From: Lysobacteraceae bacterium NML03-0222
Lineage (GTDB): Bacteria > Pseudomonadota > Gammaproteobacteria > Xanthomonadales > Xanthomonadaceae
Assembly: GCA_002798195.1 (NCBI GenBank)
Contig: NWQM01000016.1
Coordinates: 1 to 64,000, forward strand
Reading direction: 5' to 3'
DNA length: 64,000 nt
Shown here piece by piece: positions 1 through 7,686 of this stretch (positions are counted from its first letter, which is position 1; every line of letters starts with the position of its first letter). The translations under genes and the position numbers were made by a program. The notes below the pieces were generated by a model. The model did no database searches and was not told the DNA's origin. It saw only the letters and a list, made by a program, of their open reading frames with translations.

Positions 1-322
1 CCGCCAGACCCTGCGCATGATACTGGCGCTGCCAGCCGGAGATGATGCGGGTACTGCCCCGGATATTGAATAGCGCCATCGCCTCGCGCACCGACAGCCC
101 CTCTTGCGCTATCCGTTGCAGCACCGACAACTTGAAGTCTGCACTGTAGCGACTGAGCTTCCTGCGCAGTCCTTGCACGCCATGCGCTTGATAAGCCTTG
201 ACCCAGCGCCTGACCGTCGCATGATCAAGGCCATAACGCTGCGCGATGGTTCCAAAGCCTGACACTCCTGATGCGTAGCTTTGCACTACGCCCAGCTTGA
301 AGGCCTCACTGTACTTCGCCAT
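1..322 (-). CDS. IS3-family transposase OrfA (partial)
   Basis: The reading frame starts at 322 (MAKYSEAFKLGVVQSY) and is still open at position 1, so about 107 residues are visible. It has two consecutive helix-turn-helix repeats. The first is around residues 5-50, with AQRYGLDHATVRRWVKAY. The second, around 55-105, begins YSADFKLSVLQRI. This is the layout of OrfA in the IS150 group, the DNA-binding half of a transposase usually made as an OrfAB fusion by frameshifting. The catalytic DDE half would lie outside the window. I see no stop or frameshift in the visible part, so the element may be intact. Confidence 0.85.
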   Translation of the reverse strand, partial: MAKYSEAFKLGVVQSYASGVSGFGTIAQRYGLDHATVRRWVKAYQAHGVQGLRRKLSRYSADFKLSVLQRIAQEGLSVREAMALFNIRGSTRIISGWQRQYHAQGLA

Positions 323-330
323 GAAAAACA

Positions 331-364
331 CCCCAAAGGTTGGATGGGTGTCCAACTTTTGGGG
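331..364. repeat. Imperfect inverted repeat beside the IS terminus
   Basis: Two 14-bp arms (331-344 and 351-364) pair with one mismatch around a 6-nt loop. The outer arm is part of the terminal repeat and the inner arm ends just before the orfA start codon. Such a hairpin would form in transcripts reading into the element and could hide the orfA start, a known way IS elements damp transposition. That role here is inferred. Confidence 0.6.
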
Positions 365-480
365 TGCAGTTCAAATACCGGGGCTTGTCATATTTTGACT
401 GAGATTGATTGCGGCAGAGGCGGTTGTGTAATTCAGAAAATGTGCGGCCTGTTGACGTGCTTGCGTTGCAGCGCTGGCAC

Positions 481-1431
481 CTAGCTCCACCAGTACCGGA
501 TGACATGGAAGAACACTGGGGCGGCGAAGCAGACTGAGTCCAGCCGATCGAGCATGCCGCCGTGTCCTTCGATCATCTGCCCCCAGTCCTTGATGCCGCG
601 ATCGCGTTTGATGGCGGACATCACCAGCCCGCCATAAAAACCCATCAGGGTGATGATGAGTGCCAGGAGTCCGGCCTGCCAGGGGGTGAAAGGCGTAATC
701 CACCACAATCCCATGCCGAGCAGGCTGGCCGAGAGTATGCCGCCGACAAAGCCTTCCAGGGTCTTGGAGGGCGATAGCCGTGGCGCAATCAGACGTTTGC
801 CACAGAGTTTGCCCCAGATGTATTGCAGGACATCAGAGGACTGCACGACGATGACTAAAAACGCCACCAGCAGCAGGTTGCGGCCTTCAAAGCCCGGGAT
901 TTTCAGGTTCAGCAGCATCGGCACATGGGAAATGCAGTACACGCTTATCATCAATCCCCATTGCACTTTGGCGGTGCGTTCCAGATAGCCGCGCACTTCG
1001 CCACCGAGCGCTGAAAGCACCGGCAATGCCAAAAACGCATAGACCGGAATCAGGATGGCAAACAGGCCATACCAGTCGCTGTACACCAACCAGTATTGCA
1101 GGGGCAGCGCGAGATAGAACGCGGCCAGTACGGCATAGTAATCGCTGCGCCGGGTGGGGGTGAGGGTGAGAAATTCGCGCAAGGCAAAGAACGATACGCA
1201 AAAGAACAAGCCGACCACACCGGCACGCCCTGCCCAGAAAGCCAGGCCAACGAGTGCGGCCATCACCCACCAGGCGCGGATACGCGCGACCAGATTGTCG
1301 ATGACCGGGTTGGCAGCGCCTTGCAGACGCCAGCGCAAGGCTTCAGCAATCAGGGTGGCCAAGCTCAGCACGGCAAAGATGCCAAGAAACAGCAGCAGGG
1401 TATGCGGCAGTGACAAGAATTTTTGCAGCAT
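481..1431 (-). CDS. ynbB: CdsA-family phosphatidate cytidylyltransferase (YnbB-like)
   Basis: This 316-residue polytopic membrane protein has the CdsA signature near its C-terminus (KRDRGIKDWGQMIEGHGG followed by MLDRLDS), with the lysines and aspartates that bind CTP and Mg. CdsA enzymes make CDP-diacylglycerol from phosphatidate and CTP in the inner membrane. It is the last gene of a six-gene minus-strand operon and its ATG overlaps the stop of the PlsC-like gene by one base. The other genes match E. coli ynbA, ynbC and ynbD, so I read it as the YnbB-type paralogue rather than the housekeeping cdsA, which normally sits with dxr and uppS. Substrate specificity cannot be seen. Confidence 0.85.
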   Translation of the reverse strand: MLQKFLSLPHTLLLFLGIFAVLSLATLIAEALRWRLQGAANPVIDNLVARIRAWWVMAALVGLAFWAGRAGVVGLFFCVSFFALREFLTLTPTRRSDYYAVLAAFYLALPLQYWLVYSDWYGLFAILIPVYAFLALPVLSALGGEVRGYLERTAKVQWGLMISVYCISHVPMLLNLKIPGFEGRNLLLVAFLVIVVQSSDVLQYIWGKLCGKRLIAPRLSPSKTLEGFVGGILSASLLGMGLWWITPFTPWQAGLLALIITLMGFYGGLVMSAIKRDRGIKDWGQMIEGHGGMLDRLDSVCFAAPVFFHVIRYWWS

Positions 1432-2060
1432 CAGTGCGGCTCCTGGCTACGGGCCTCGCCTAGTGCAAGCAATGCATCACGACTGCGCTGCAAAAAGGCG
1501 GCCTTGTCCTCGCCAGCGGCAAGCTGGATGGGTTGCCCGAAGGTGGCGCTGCACAGCAATGGCAATGGCAGCAACTTGCCCTTGGGCATGACGCGCGCCA
1601 GGTTGTCTATCCACACGGGAACGAATTCCAGCTGCGGCCTTGCCTGCGCCAGATGAAAAATACCGCTTTTGAACGGCAGCAGCCCGTCATCGGTATTGCG
1701 CGTGCCTTCCGGGAAGATAATCAAGGAGGCTCCTTCGTCCACAGCCTGACACAAGGTTTGCAGTGGGTCATGTTGGCGGTTTTGCGCTTCACGCTCGATG
1801 AGAACGCCATTGAACACCCGGCTGATGAGGTAACGACGCAGCTTTCCTTTTTGCCAGTATTCGGCTGCTGCGACCGGACGCACCTGGGCGCGCAGGGCGA
1901 GGGGTATTGCTGACCAAATCAGTACGAAATCGCCATGGCTTGCGTGGTTGCCGTAATACACCCGCTTGCGGGCTTCCGGACGGCAATGCCAGATGGCGCG
2001 AGCACCGGTCAAAAAGCGGATGAGTGCGCTGATGAGCCGGGCAACCAGCCGGGAAGTCAT
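1431..2060 (-). CDS. PlsC-family 1-acyl-glycerol-phosphate acyltransferase
   Basis: The start at 2060 (MTSRLVARL) is preceded by a GGAGG ribosome site and overlaps the previous stop as ATGA; the product is 209 aa. It carries the acyltransferase catalytic motif H-x4-D (NHASHGDF, about residues 37-44) and the glycerophosphate-binding motif FPEGTRN in the middle. The family adds an acyl chain from acyl-ACP or acyl-CoA to lysophosphatidate or related lysolipids. Lying between a CdsA-like enzyme and membrane proteins of the same operon, it probably supplies or remodels the lipid that is activated next. A housekeeping plsC is presumably elsewhere. Confidence 0.85.
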   Translation of the reverse strand: MTSRLVARLISALIRFLTGARAIWHCRPEARKRVYYGNHASHGDFVLIWSAIPLALRAQVRPVAAAEYWQKGKLRRYLISRVFNGVLIEREAQNRQHDPLQTLCQAVDEGASLIIFPEGTRNTDDGLLPFKSGIFHLAQARPQLEFVPVWIDNLARVMPKGKLLPLPLLCSATFGQPIQLAAGEDKAAFLQRSRDALLALGEARSQEPH

Positions 2061-2467
2061 GACCACCTCCAAAGTGCAAAAGCGGCAAGCAGAGCCAGCC
2101 ACTGCAGGATAACGATGAATATCAGCCGTCGGCCAAGGCGCAAACAGCCATCACGCCGTGCCTCCCAGCTTCGCCCGGCTTTGGCCGCAGGCAGAAAGCC
2201 AAGCCATAGCAGCGCGGCATCAAGTTGTTGGCTATCGGCGCCGATGGCGAGCAAGCGGCTGTCAAAGCCCAGCCGCAAATCCAGATACAGTGCGGCAAAT
2301 GCCAGTGCAATGCTGATTCCAAGCGCGATATTGCCGGGCAGACCGGCTTTTAGCCATAGTGCCCAGGCGGCTATGGCAAGGCCAATGCCAAGCGGCAGAC
2401 GCAGGCTGCTGCGTAGTGCGGTAAGCCAGGCAGAGAGTGCGGTGAGATGGGTTTGCAGTGGACGCAT
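2057..2467 (-). CDS. Small integral membrane protein of the lipid operon, function unknown
   Basis: I choose the start at 2467 (MRPLQTHLTAL) because it overlaps the stop of the phosphatase gene as TAATG; the longer upstream frame is antisense-like sequence inside that gene. The product is 136 aa with about three hydrophobic segments (about 22-45, 48-62 and 112-132). Between them is a short region, LAIGADSQQLDAALLWLGF, that looks soluble. I do not recognise the family. Its strictly overlapping position in the operon suggests a partner of the neighbouring lipid enzymes. Confidence 0.7.
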   Translation of the reverse strand: MRPLQTHLTALSAWLTALRSSLRLPLGIGLAIAAWALWLKAGLPGNIALGISIALAFAALYLDLRLGFDSRLLAIGADSQQLDAALLWLGFLPAAKAGRSWEARRDGCLRLGRRLIFIVILQWLALLAAFALWRWS

Positions 2468-3753
2468 TACAGGCGCTCCAAAACATGCCGATGCGCAGGC
2501 TTTATCACGCACTCGGGTTTGCGCTGCTGCAGCCATTGCAAGGCCTCGGCAAACGACGCGCCCCGGCAACGTATCCGCCAGGCCAGCGCCACACTGGCGC
2601 TGCGCGAATAGCCAAGCGCGCAACAGAGCAATACCGGGCCTTGCTGGAGCTGTTTGTCGAGTGCATCGGCCGCGGCAATGAGCTGTGCCTTGCTTGGCGG
2701 CAGCAAATCCAGCATGAGCTGCTGGACATCGTCAGGGCAGGCATCCACACGCGGCAGTTCCGCACAGCAATCAAATACTTGGGCGAAATTTTGCCGCTCG
2801 CCGCGACCAGGGATACGGCCTAACCACAACCCTTCACCGAGGGCAACCGGCTGTGGTTGCCGATGTGTCCACAGGCGTGAATTCAGCCAGGCAGCCGCCA
2901 GGTAGGGCGCCAGCAGCCAGCGTGAGGCGATGGACAACTGCCCATTAGCCTGCTTCTGGAAGCCGGCAGCCCCACTCCAGGCATAGTTGAAGGCCACCAC
3001 GGCCAGCGATAACGCTGGCCATGCCAGGCACAGCCAGAAGCCACCTTGCCATGCCAGTCCGCACAACAAGGCGGCGCCCAAGGCATACAGCAGGGCAAAA
3101 CGCCAGCGGCTGCAGTGGGCTGGGGCAGCACGTTGCAGTGGCGATGCAAGTGGCGCATCCGGCCACAACCATACGCATAGCCAGCCCACGGCAAGCCCCG
3201 TGGGGACATCCAGGAAATGATGCTGCCAGGTGGTAAGCACCGAGAGGCCAATCAGCGCAAACCAGATATGCAGCAACAGCCGCCAGATGCCATGCAGATA
3301 CTGGGCATATTTCACCCACAGCACGACAAGCAGGACGATATGCAGCGAAGGCGCCTGGTTATAGGGTTTGTCAAACTGCTCCAGCGCACTGAACATCTGC
3401 CCGAACACGCCTTCTATCGGTGGCCGGGTGAAGCCAAAGGCCAGCGGCCAAAGCAGAAAACATGTCACGGCAATCAGTTGCGCGCAAAGAAGCCGCAGGC
3501 CGTGACGGTCAAGCTCTGTACGGCTGCGGCACAGGAACGGCGAGATGGCATACAGCAGGTCAATTGACCAATACGGCACGATGGTCCAGGGCCATAGCGG
3601 GATATGCCGCTCCCAGGCCAGAGCGATATTGCCGACCTTGCCCAAGGCATCTTGTTGCACTGCCATTTGATTGGCAAAGCCGTAAGTCAGGAAGAAGAAC
3701 GGCCCCAGAAATGCCAACCACAGGCAGGCACGCAACCAAGGGCGGCGCTGCAT
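2467..3753 (-). CDS. ynbD: YnbD-like membrane protein: PAP2 domain plus dual-specificity phosphatase domain
   Basis: The start at 3753 (MQRRPWLRAC) has a GAAGG site and overlaps the end of the previous gene's reading region by only a few bases of spacing; the product is 428 aa. The N-terminal two thirds is multi-spanning with PAP2-type motifs, APSLHI near residue 134 and HHFLDVPTG near residue 180. The C-terminus carries a cysteine phosphatase loop C-x5-R (CALGYSRS, near residue 378). E. coli YnbD has the same pairing. Such a protein could remove phosphate from a lipid phosphate or from a phosphatidyl-alcohol-phosphate made by the YnbA-like enzyme. The real substrate is not known to me. Confidence 0.8.
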   Translation of the reverse strand: MQRRPWLRACLWLAFLGPFFFLTYGFANQMAVQQDALGKVGNIALAWERHIPLWPWTIVPYWSIDLLYAISPFLCRSRTELDRHGLRLLCAQLIAVTCFLLWPLAFGFTRPPIEGVFGQMFSALEQFDKPYNQAPSLHIVLLVVLWVKYAQYLHGIWRLLLHIWFALIGLSVLTTWQHHFLDVPTGLAVGWLCVWLWPDAPLASPLQRAAPAHCSRWRFALLYALGAALLCGLAWQGGFWLCLAWPALSLAVVAFNYAWSGAAGFQKQANGQLSIASRWLLAPYLAAAWLNSRLWTHRQPQPVALGEGLWLGRIPGRGERQNFAQVFDCCAELPRVDACPDDVQQLMLDLLPPSKAQLIAAADALDKQLQQGPVLLCCALGYSRSASVALAWRIRCRGASFAEALQWLQQRKPECVIKPAHRHVLERL

Positions 3754-3754
3754 C

Positions 3755-5530
3755 TCAGCCTTCACGTTGCGCCAGCGATACGGTGAAGATGCCGAAGTCA
3801 TCGATTCGCTGCGCCACTTTCTTGAAGCCGGCTTGTTGTACCAATTCATCCATTTCTGCTTGGGAGCGGCGGCGCATCACCCAGGCCTCGCCATCGCGAT
3901 GACTGGTCAGGGCGCGGGCAATGAAGGCCAGCTGCGGATGCCAGGGTTGGCCGGTATAGGCCAAATACCCCCCAGCGGGCACGGCGCGCGCCAGACCCGC
4001 AAGTGAAGCCTGCAGCAAGGCATTGTCGGGGAACAATTCATATAGCCCCGAGACGACCGCAAGCGTTGGGGAAGGTTGCAAGCCGGCCAGGTTTTCGCCA
4101 TCAAAGGCATTGCCGGGCTCGAAGCGGGCAATATCATCGGCGCCCAGGGCACGGATGAGTTGCCGACCTTTTTCCACATTGAGCGGGCTGTAATCGCGCA
4201 GCAAGATGCTATCGGCGCGCGCTGCCGGTGTGCCTGCCAAGGCCTCCAACACATAACGGCCATGACCTGCGGCAATATCCACCGCGTGTACCGGCATCCC
4301 GGCATCGCGCAGGCGCTGCATGGCCAATGCCAAAAGCTCGCGCAGATGCTCGCGGCGGATACGTATGCCGCGCCAGCCGATGGCATCGAGATAATTGCGA
4401 TCAACAAAGCGTCCCAAGGGGCCAGCGCCGCGTGCCTGATTCTCGTACACATAGTCCAGCGTGCTGCCCGAATCAAAGCCGGTCTCAAGTCCCAGTCTGA
4501 TGCCTTTGGACAGCTTGCCACCCAGGCGCAGACCGGCACGGGTGGTGCGCCAGTACAGGCCTTCAGCGCTCCACTTGGGGAGCGGCCAGGCGAGTTTTTC
4601 AGCCTCGTCAAAGCGCACGCCGTGGCGGTGCGCCTCAAGCTGCGAGGGTAGGTTCAGCCCTTCATCAAAGCGCGCCAGCAAGAATTTTCGCACCTTGGCA
4701 ATGGCCGCTCCCCGGTCACGCTCGCCAAGCGTGTCATGGTAAAAACCCGGCAGCAGGTGGCGCTCCTTGACGGCAGCGCCCAAACGCTCGAAGAACCTGT
4801 CCTGCGGCGCGCGATGCACCACGAAGTCGGCCGCCGATACCAGCAACTGGGTGGGGACGATGATGGCGGCGGCATCGTCCACGATGCGCTCGGAAGTCTT
4901 GTAAAGTCCCAGCAGTACCCGAACCGAAATCGGCCGGGTAATCAGCGGATCTTGCTCGTAGCTGGCAATGCGCTCGGGGTCATGCGTCAGGAACTTGGCC
5001 TTGACGTAACTATTGACCTGAAAATTGCCGCGCAATTTGTACAGCATTGCCAATGCCGGGCGTGCCAGCGGGACATACAGCTTGACCTTGAAGGCGGGGG
5101 AAGCCAGCACCATGGCGCGCAGTCGCGGCGCGTAATCATGTGCCCAGGCTGCGGCAATCACGGCACCTACGCTTTGTGCCACCAGTGCGGTGCTTTCCAT
5201 TTGCACGCCATGCTGGCTGCCAAGATGCGCCATGAAACCGTCCAGATCGCGTACCCAGCCCATAAAGCCGGGCGCATCGCCACGCATTCCCGATGAGCGT
5301 CCGTTACCGCGCGCATCCCAGGCGAAGAATTCAAAATCCTCCAAGCCCAGCTCATCTACCAGATGCGCCATGCGTCCAGAGTGCTCATGGCCGCGATGCA
5401 GCAGTACGATGCTGCCGCGACATACCCCCTGTGCAGGCCAGTGGCGATAAAACACGGTTTGACCATCAGGGGTTTGCCAGTGATGGCTTTGCTGGGGACG
5501 GAGGGTTTTGTAGCGGTCGGCTTCACTCAT
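3755..5530 (-). CDS. ynbC: YnbC-like fusion: alpha/beta hydrolase plus SAM-methyltransferase-like domain
   Basis: The start at 5530 (MSEADRYKTL) has an AGGAG site and lies 8 bp inside the previous gene; the product is 591 aa. Residues about 1-310 form an alpha/beta hydrolase like monoglyceride lipases: HRGHEHSG precedes the core, and the nucleophile elbow AQSVGA has Ala in place of the first Gly. Residues about 330-591 hold a methyltransferase-like domain with motif I VDIAAGHGRYV near residue 415. Hydrolase and methyltransferase in one chain is the YnbC architecture. In this operon it could trim an acyl group and methylate a head group, but this is inferred. Confidence 0.8.
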   Translation of the reverse strand: MSEADRYKTLRPQQSHHWQTPDGQTVFYRHWPAQGVCRGSIVLLHRGHEHSGRMAHLVDELGLEDFEFFAWDARGNGRSSGMRGDAPGFMGWVRDLDGFMAHLGSQHGVQMESTALVAQSVGAVIAAAWAHDYAPRLRAMVLASPAFKVKLYVPLARPALAMLYKLRGNFQVNSYVKAKFLTHDPERIASYEQDPLITRPISVRVLLGLYKTSERIVDDAAAIIVPTQLLVSAADFVVHRAPQDRFFERLGAAVKERHLLPGFYHDTLGERDRGAAIAKVRKFLLARFDEGLNLPSQLEAHRHGVRFDEAEKLAWPLPKWSAEGLYWRTTRAGLRLGGKLSKGIRLGLETGFDSGSTLDYVYENQARGAGPLGRFVDRNYLDAIGWRGIRIRREHLRELLALAMQRLRDAGMPVHAVDIAAGHGRYVLEALAGTPAARADSILLRDYSPLNVEKGRQLIRALGADDIARFEPGNAFDGENLAGLQPSPTLAVVSGLYELFPDNALLQASLAGLARAVPAGGYLAYTGQPWHPQLAFIARALTSHRDGEAWVMRRRSQAEMDELVQQAGFKKVAQRIDDFGIFTVSLAQREG

Positions 5531-6134
5531 CTGTTGGCTCCTTGAGTCCGGCATGGATACGGCGCAGTAGCGTGATGCAGCAAAGTGCCGCAGCCAGTGC
5601 ATAAGTCCAGTTCACCCAATTGGCATTGGCAATGCCAGTGGCCAAAAGCAGCCCCAACAGACCCACCACAAAGGCACGGTCGCTCTTGCCCATCGGGCCT
5701 TCATAGCGGCGGCGGCTGCCGACCATCACCCCCAGTACGCCGGTGTATTCGCTCAATATCGCCAGCACCACAAAGCTCAGCACGATGTCATGGCGTACAC
5801 CGGCAAGGCTGGCCAAGGCCGCGTACAAGGCTGCATCGGCCAGCACATCCCAAAGCTCGTTGAGATAGGCGCCCAGACGCGAGGCGTGACCGAATTCACG
5901 TGCGAGCATGCCGTCGATGGCATTCATGCCCATGCGCAGCAGCATCCATAGCGGCAGCAAGGCATACCAAAACGGCGTATCAGGTGCTTGCCAATACACC
6001 CAGCCGGCGACCAAGAGCGAAATCAGTCCGGCGGCATGGGTTACGGCATTGGCGCTGATACCCATCTGGTGCAAATGCCGCACCAGTGGACGCAGCAGGT
6101 TCTGGAAGCGACTTTTCAGCAGATAGATTGACAT
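5523..6134 (-). CDS. ynbA: YnbA-like CDP-alcohol phosphatidyltransferase family protein
   Basis: First gene of the six-gene lipid operon, 203 aa with several membrane segments. The family motif D1xxD2GxxAR-x8-GxxxD3xxxD4 is present as NAIDGMLAR, then GAYLNELWD; positions D1 and D3 are Asn, while D2 and D4 are kept. These aspartates normally bind the metals and the CDP-alcohol. From memory E. coli YnbA shows the same two Asn, so this looks like a subfamily trait. Classical members move a phosphatidyl group from CDP-diacylglycerol onto an alcohol. Whether this variant catalyses that reaction is open. Confidence 0.82.
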   Translation of the reverse strand: MSIYLLKSRFQNLLRPLVRHLHQMGISANAVTHAAGLISLLVAGWVYWQAPDTPFWYALLPLWMLLRMGMNAIDGMLAREFGHASRLGAYLNELWDVLADAALYAALASLAGVRHDIVLSFVVLAILSEYTGVLGVMVGSRRRYEGPMGKSDRAFVVGLLGLLLATGIANANWVNWTYALAAALCCITLLRRIHAGLKEPTDE

Positions 6135-6156
6135 TGAGCAGGAATTTCAGTGCCGA

Positions 6157-6639
6157 TCAGGACAGGCGCTTCAACATGTAATCCGCCGTCGATACGCGAA
6201 ATTCACCCGGCGCTTCCACTTGCAGGTCTTTGACCACTCCGTCTTCGGCGTACAGCGCATAGCGTTTGCTGCGCACCCCCATGCCGTAGGCGCTGCCATC
6301 CATCGCCAGCCCCAGCGCCTGGGTGAATTCGGCATTGCCATCGGCCAGCATCTGCAGGCCTTCCGGGACATTGGCCGCTTTGCCCCAAGCCTGCATCACG
6401 AATGGGTCATTGACCGATAGGCACATCACTGCCACATCATGCTTGGCAAATGCATCCAGAGCGGCGATATAGCCCGGCAGATGCTGCTCGGAGCAGGTTG
6501 GGGTGAAAGCGCCGGGAACGGCAAACAGCAATACCCGCCGTCCCTGGAACAATTGCGTGCTGGAGACTTTCTCAAAGCCATCCTTGCCCACCGACTGCAG
6601 CATGACTTCAGGGATACGCTCACCGATTTGAATGCTCAT
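6157..6639 (-). CDS. Peroxiredoxin, Prx5/PMP20 type
   Basis: 160 aa with the Prx5 active site PGAFTPTCSEQHLPG; the peroxidatic Cys is residue 49, and another Cys is at 73. It reduces H2O2 and organic peroxides, usually with glutathione/glutaredoxin. There is no fused glutaredoxin domain, unlike the hybrid proteins of some pathogens. It is divergent from cbpA across a 117-bp spacer and 23 bp upstream of the lipid operon's first gene, so read-through into that operon is possible. Confidence 0.9.
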   Translation of the reverse strand: MSIQIGERIPEVMLQSVGKDGFEKVSSTQLFQGRRVLLFAVPGAFTPTCSEQHLPGYIAALDAFAKHDVAVMCLSVNDPFVMQAWGKAANVPEGLQMLADGNAEFTQALGLAMDGSAYGMGVRSKRYALYAEDGVVKDLQVEAPGEFRVSTADYMLKRLS

Positions 6640-6689
6640 GAGAATTCCTTAGGCTATGAATTGCGAACATTTTGCCAGCTTGGCAGGTG

Positions 6690-6718
6690 CTTGAAAAACC
6701 CGCGCACTTGCCGCATAT
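6690..6718 (+). promoter_or_regulatory. Sigma-32-like heat-shock promoter of cbpA
   Basis: A perfect -35 CTTGAAA (6690-6696) is followed after 14 bp by CCGCATAT (6711-6718), one base off the sigma-32 -10 consensus CCCCATNT. It lies about 39 bp before the cbpA start. Assigned by eye from the consensus. Confidence 0.55.
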
Positions 6719-6756
6719 CCAAACCATCTGCAATCACGCCTAGGCGCAGAAATACG

Positions 6757-7635
6757 ATGGAATTCAAGGATTATTACGCCACACTCGGGGTTGAGCCTTC
6801 AGCGGGCGATGCCGAGATCAAAAGCGCTTATCGCCGTCTGGCGCGCAAATATCACCCGGATGTCAGCAAAGAAGCCGGAGCTGAAGACAAGTTCAAGGCA
6901 GTCAATGAGGCCTATGAGGCGCTGCGCGACCCGCAAAAGCGCGCCGCTTACGATCAGCTGCGCAGTCGCGGTTTTCGTCCCGGTGACGAAGTGCCACCGC
7001 AGGGTGGTTACGGTGGCCATCCGGGCTTTGATTATGAAGAAATCTTTGCCGGCGGCGGTGGGCATGGCGGCTTCAGTGACTTCTTCGAGCAGATTTTTGG
7101 CCAGCGCCGTGCCGGTGGGTTTTCACCGGGTACAGGGCACGCCGCGCCGCGTGGCGATACGCGCGCCAAGCTCTCGGTGCCCTTGGAGAAGGTCTATAAC
7201 GGCGACTCGGTGCGGGTCAGCGTCGGCGGCAAATCGCTGGATGTAAAGCTACCCAGGGGCATTGCCCCCGGCAAAGTGATTCGCCTGAAGGGACAAGGCA
7301 CGCATGGCGATTTGTTGCTGGAAATCGAATATGCCGCCCATCCGCATTTTGAAGTCGATGGCCGCAACCTGATTCATGTTCTGGAAGTCATGCCCTGGCA
7401 GGCTGCCTTGGGTGATACGGTAAAAGTGCCGACATTGGGGGGCGCGGTCGAGCTGAAAATCCCGGCGGGCTCGGAAGCCGGGAAAAAGCTGCGGCTGCGC
7501 GGTCGCGGCTTGCCGGGCACGGTGCCGGGCGACCAGATTGTCGAGTTGGAAGTCCTGGCGCCGGTACCTGTCAATGAGCAGCAGCGAGCAGCTTATGAAG
7601 CGCTGCGTGAGGCCTTTGCAACGAAAACCGCCTAA
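6757..7635 (+). CDS. cbpA: DnaJ-class co-chaperone CbpA (curved-DNA-binding protein)
   Basis: The ATG at 6757 begins MEFKDYYATLG; the product is 292 aa. A J domain occupies residues 1-70 with the HPD tripeptide (KYHPDVSKEAG). It is followed by a Gly/Phe-rich stretch (about 85-125) and two beta-barrel substrate domains, without the DnaJ zinc-finger repeats, which is the CbpA layout. CbpA stimulates DnaK and binds curved DNA; in E. coli it is paired with the regulator CbpM, which I do not find here. A sigma-32-like promoter precedes it and a strong terminator follows at once. Confidence 0.92.
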   Translation: MEFKDYYATLGVEPSAGDAEIKSAYRRLARKYHPDVSKEAGAEDKFKAVNEAYEALRDPQKRAAYDQLRSRGFRPGDEVPPQGGYGGHPGFDYEEIFAGGGGHGGFSDFFEQIFGQRRAGGFSPGTGHAAPRGDTRAKLSVPLEKVYNGDSVRVSVGGKSLDVKLPRGIAPGKVIRLKGQGTHGDLLLEIEYAAHPHFEVDGRNLIHVLEVMPWQAALGDTVKVPTLGGAVELKIPAGSEAGKKLRLRGRGLPGTVPGDQIVELEVLAPVPVNEQQRAAYEALREAFATKTA

Positions 7636-7639
7636 AAGA

Positions 7640-7665
7640 CAAAGCCCGGCATCTGCCGGGCTTTG
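7640..7665. terminator. Bidirectional rho-independent terminator (cbpA / TonB receptor)
   Basis: Twelve-bp perfect stem (7640-7651 with 7654-7665) around a 2-nt gap, with an A/T-rich end on each side. It lies between the convergent ends of cbpA and the TonB receptor gene. Confidence 0.85.
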
Positions 7666-7686
7666 TGAGGGATTGGCCGATAAGGC

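Larger units (their letters stand above)
1..373 (-). mobile_element. IS3-family (IS150-like) insertion sequence, one end
   Basis: The left edge of the window holds the 5' part of an IS element read on the minus strand. The outer terminus is at 349-373, which on the minus strand begins TGAACTGCACCCCAAAAG and resembles the IS150-group terminal repeat. The orfA start lies about 50 bp inside it. The element runs off the window, so the other end, orfB and any target duplication cannot be checked. It lies about 107 bp beyond the 3' end of the lipid operon; the spacer 374-480 holds nothing I recognise. Confidence 0.8.
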
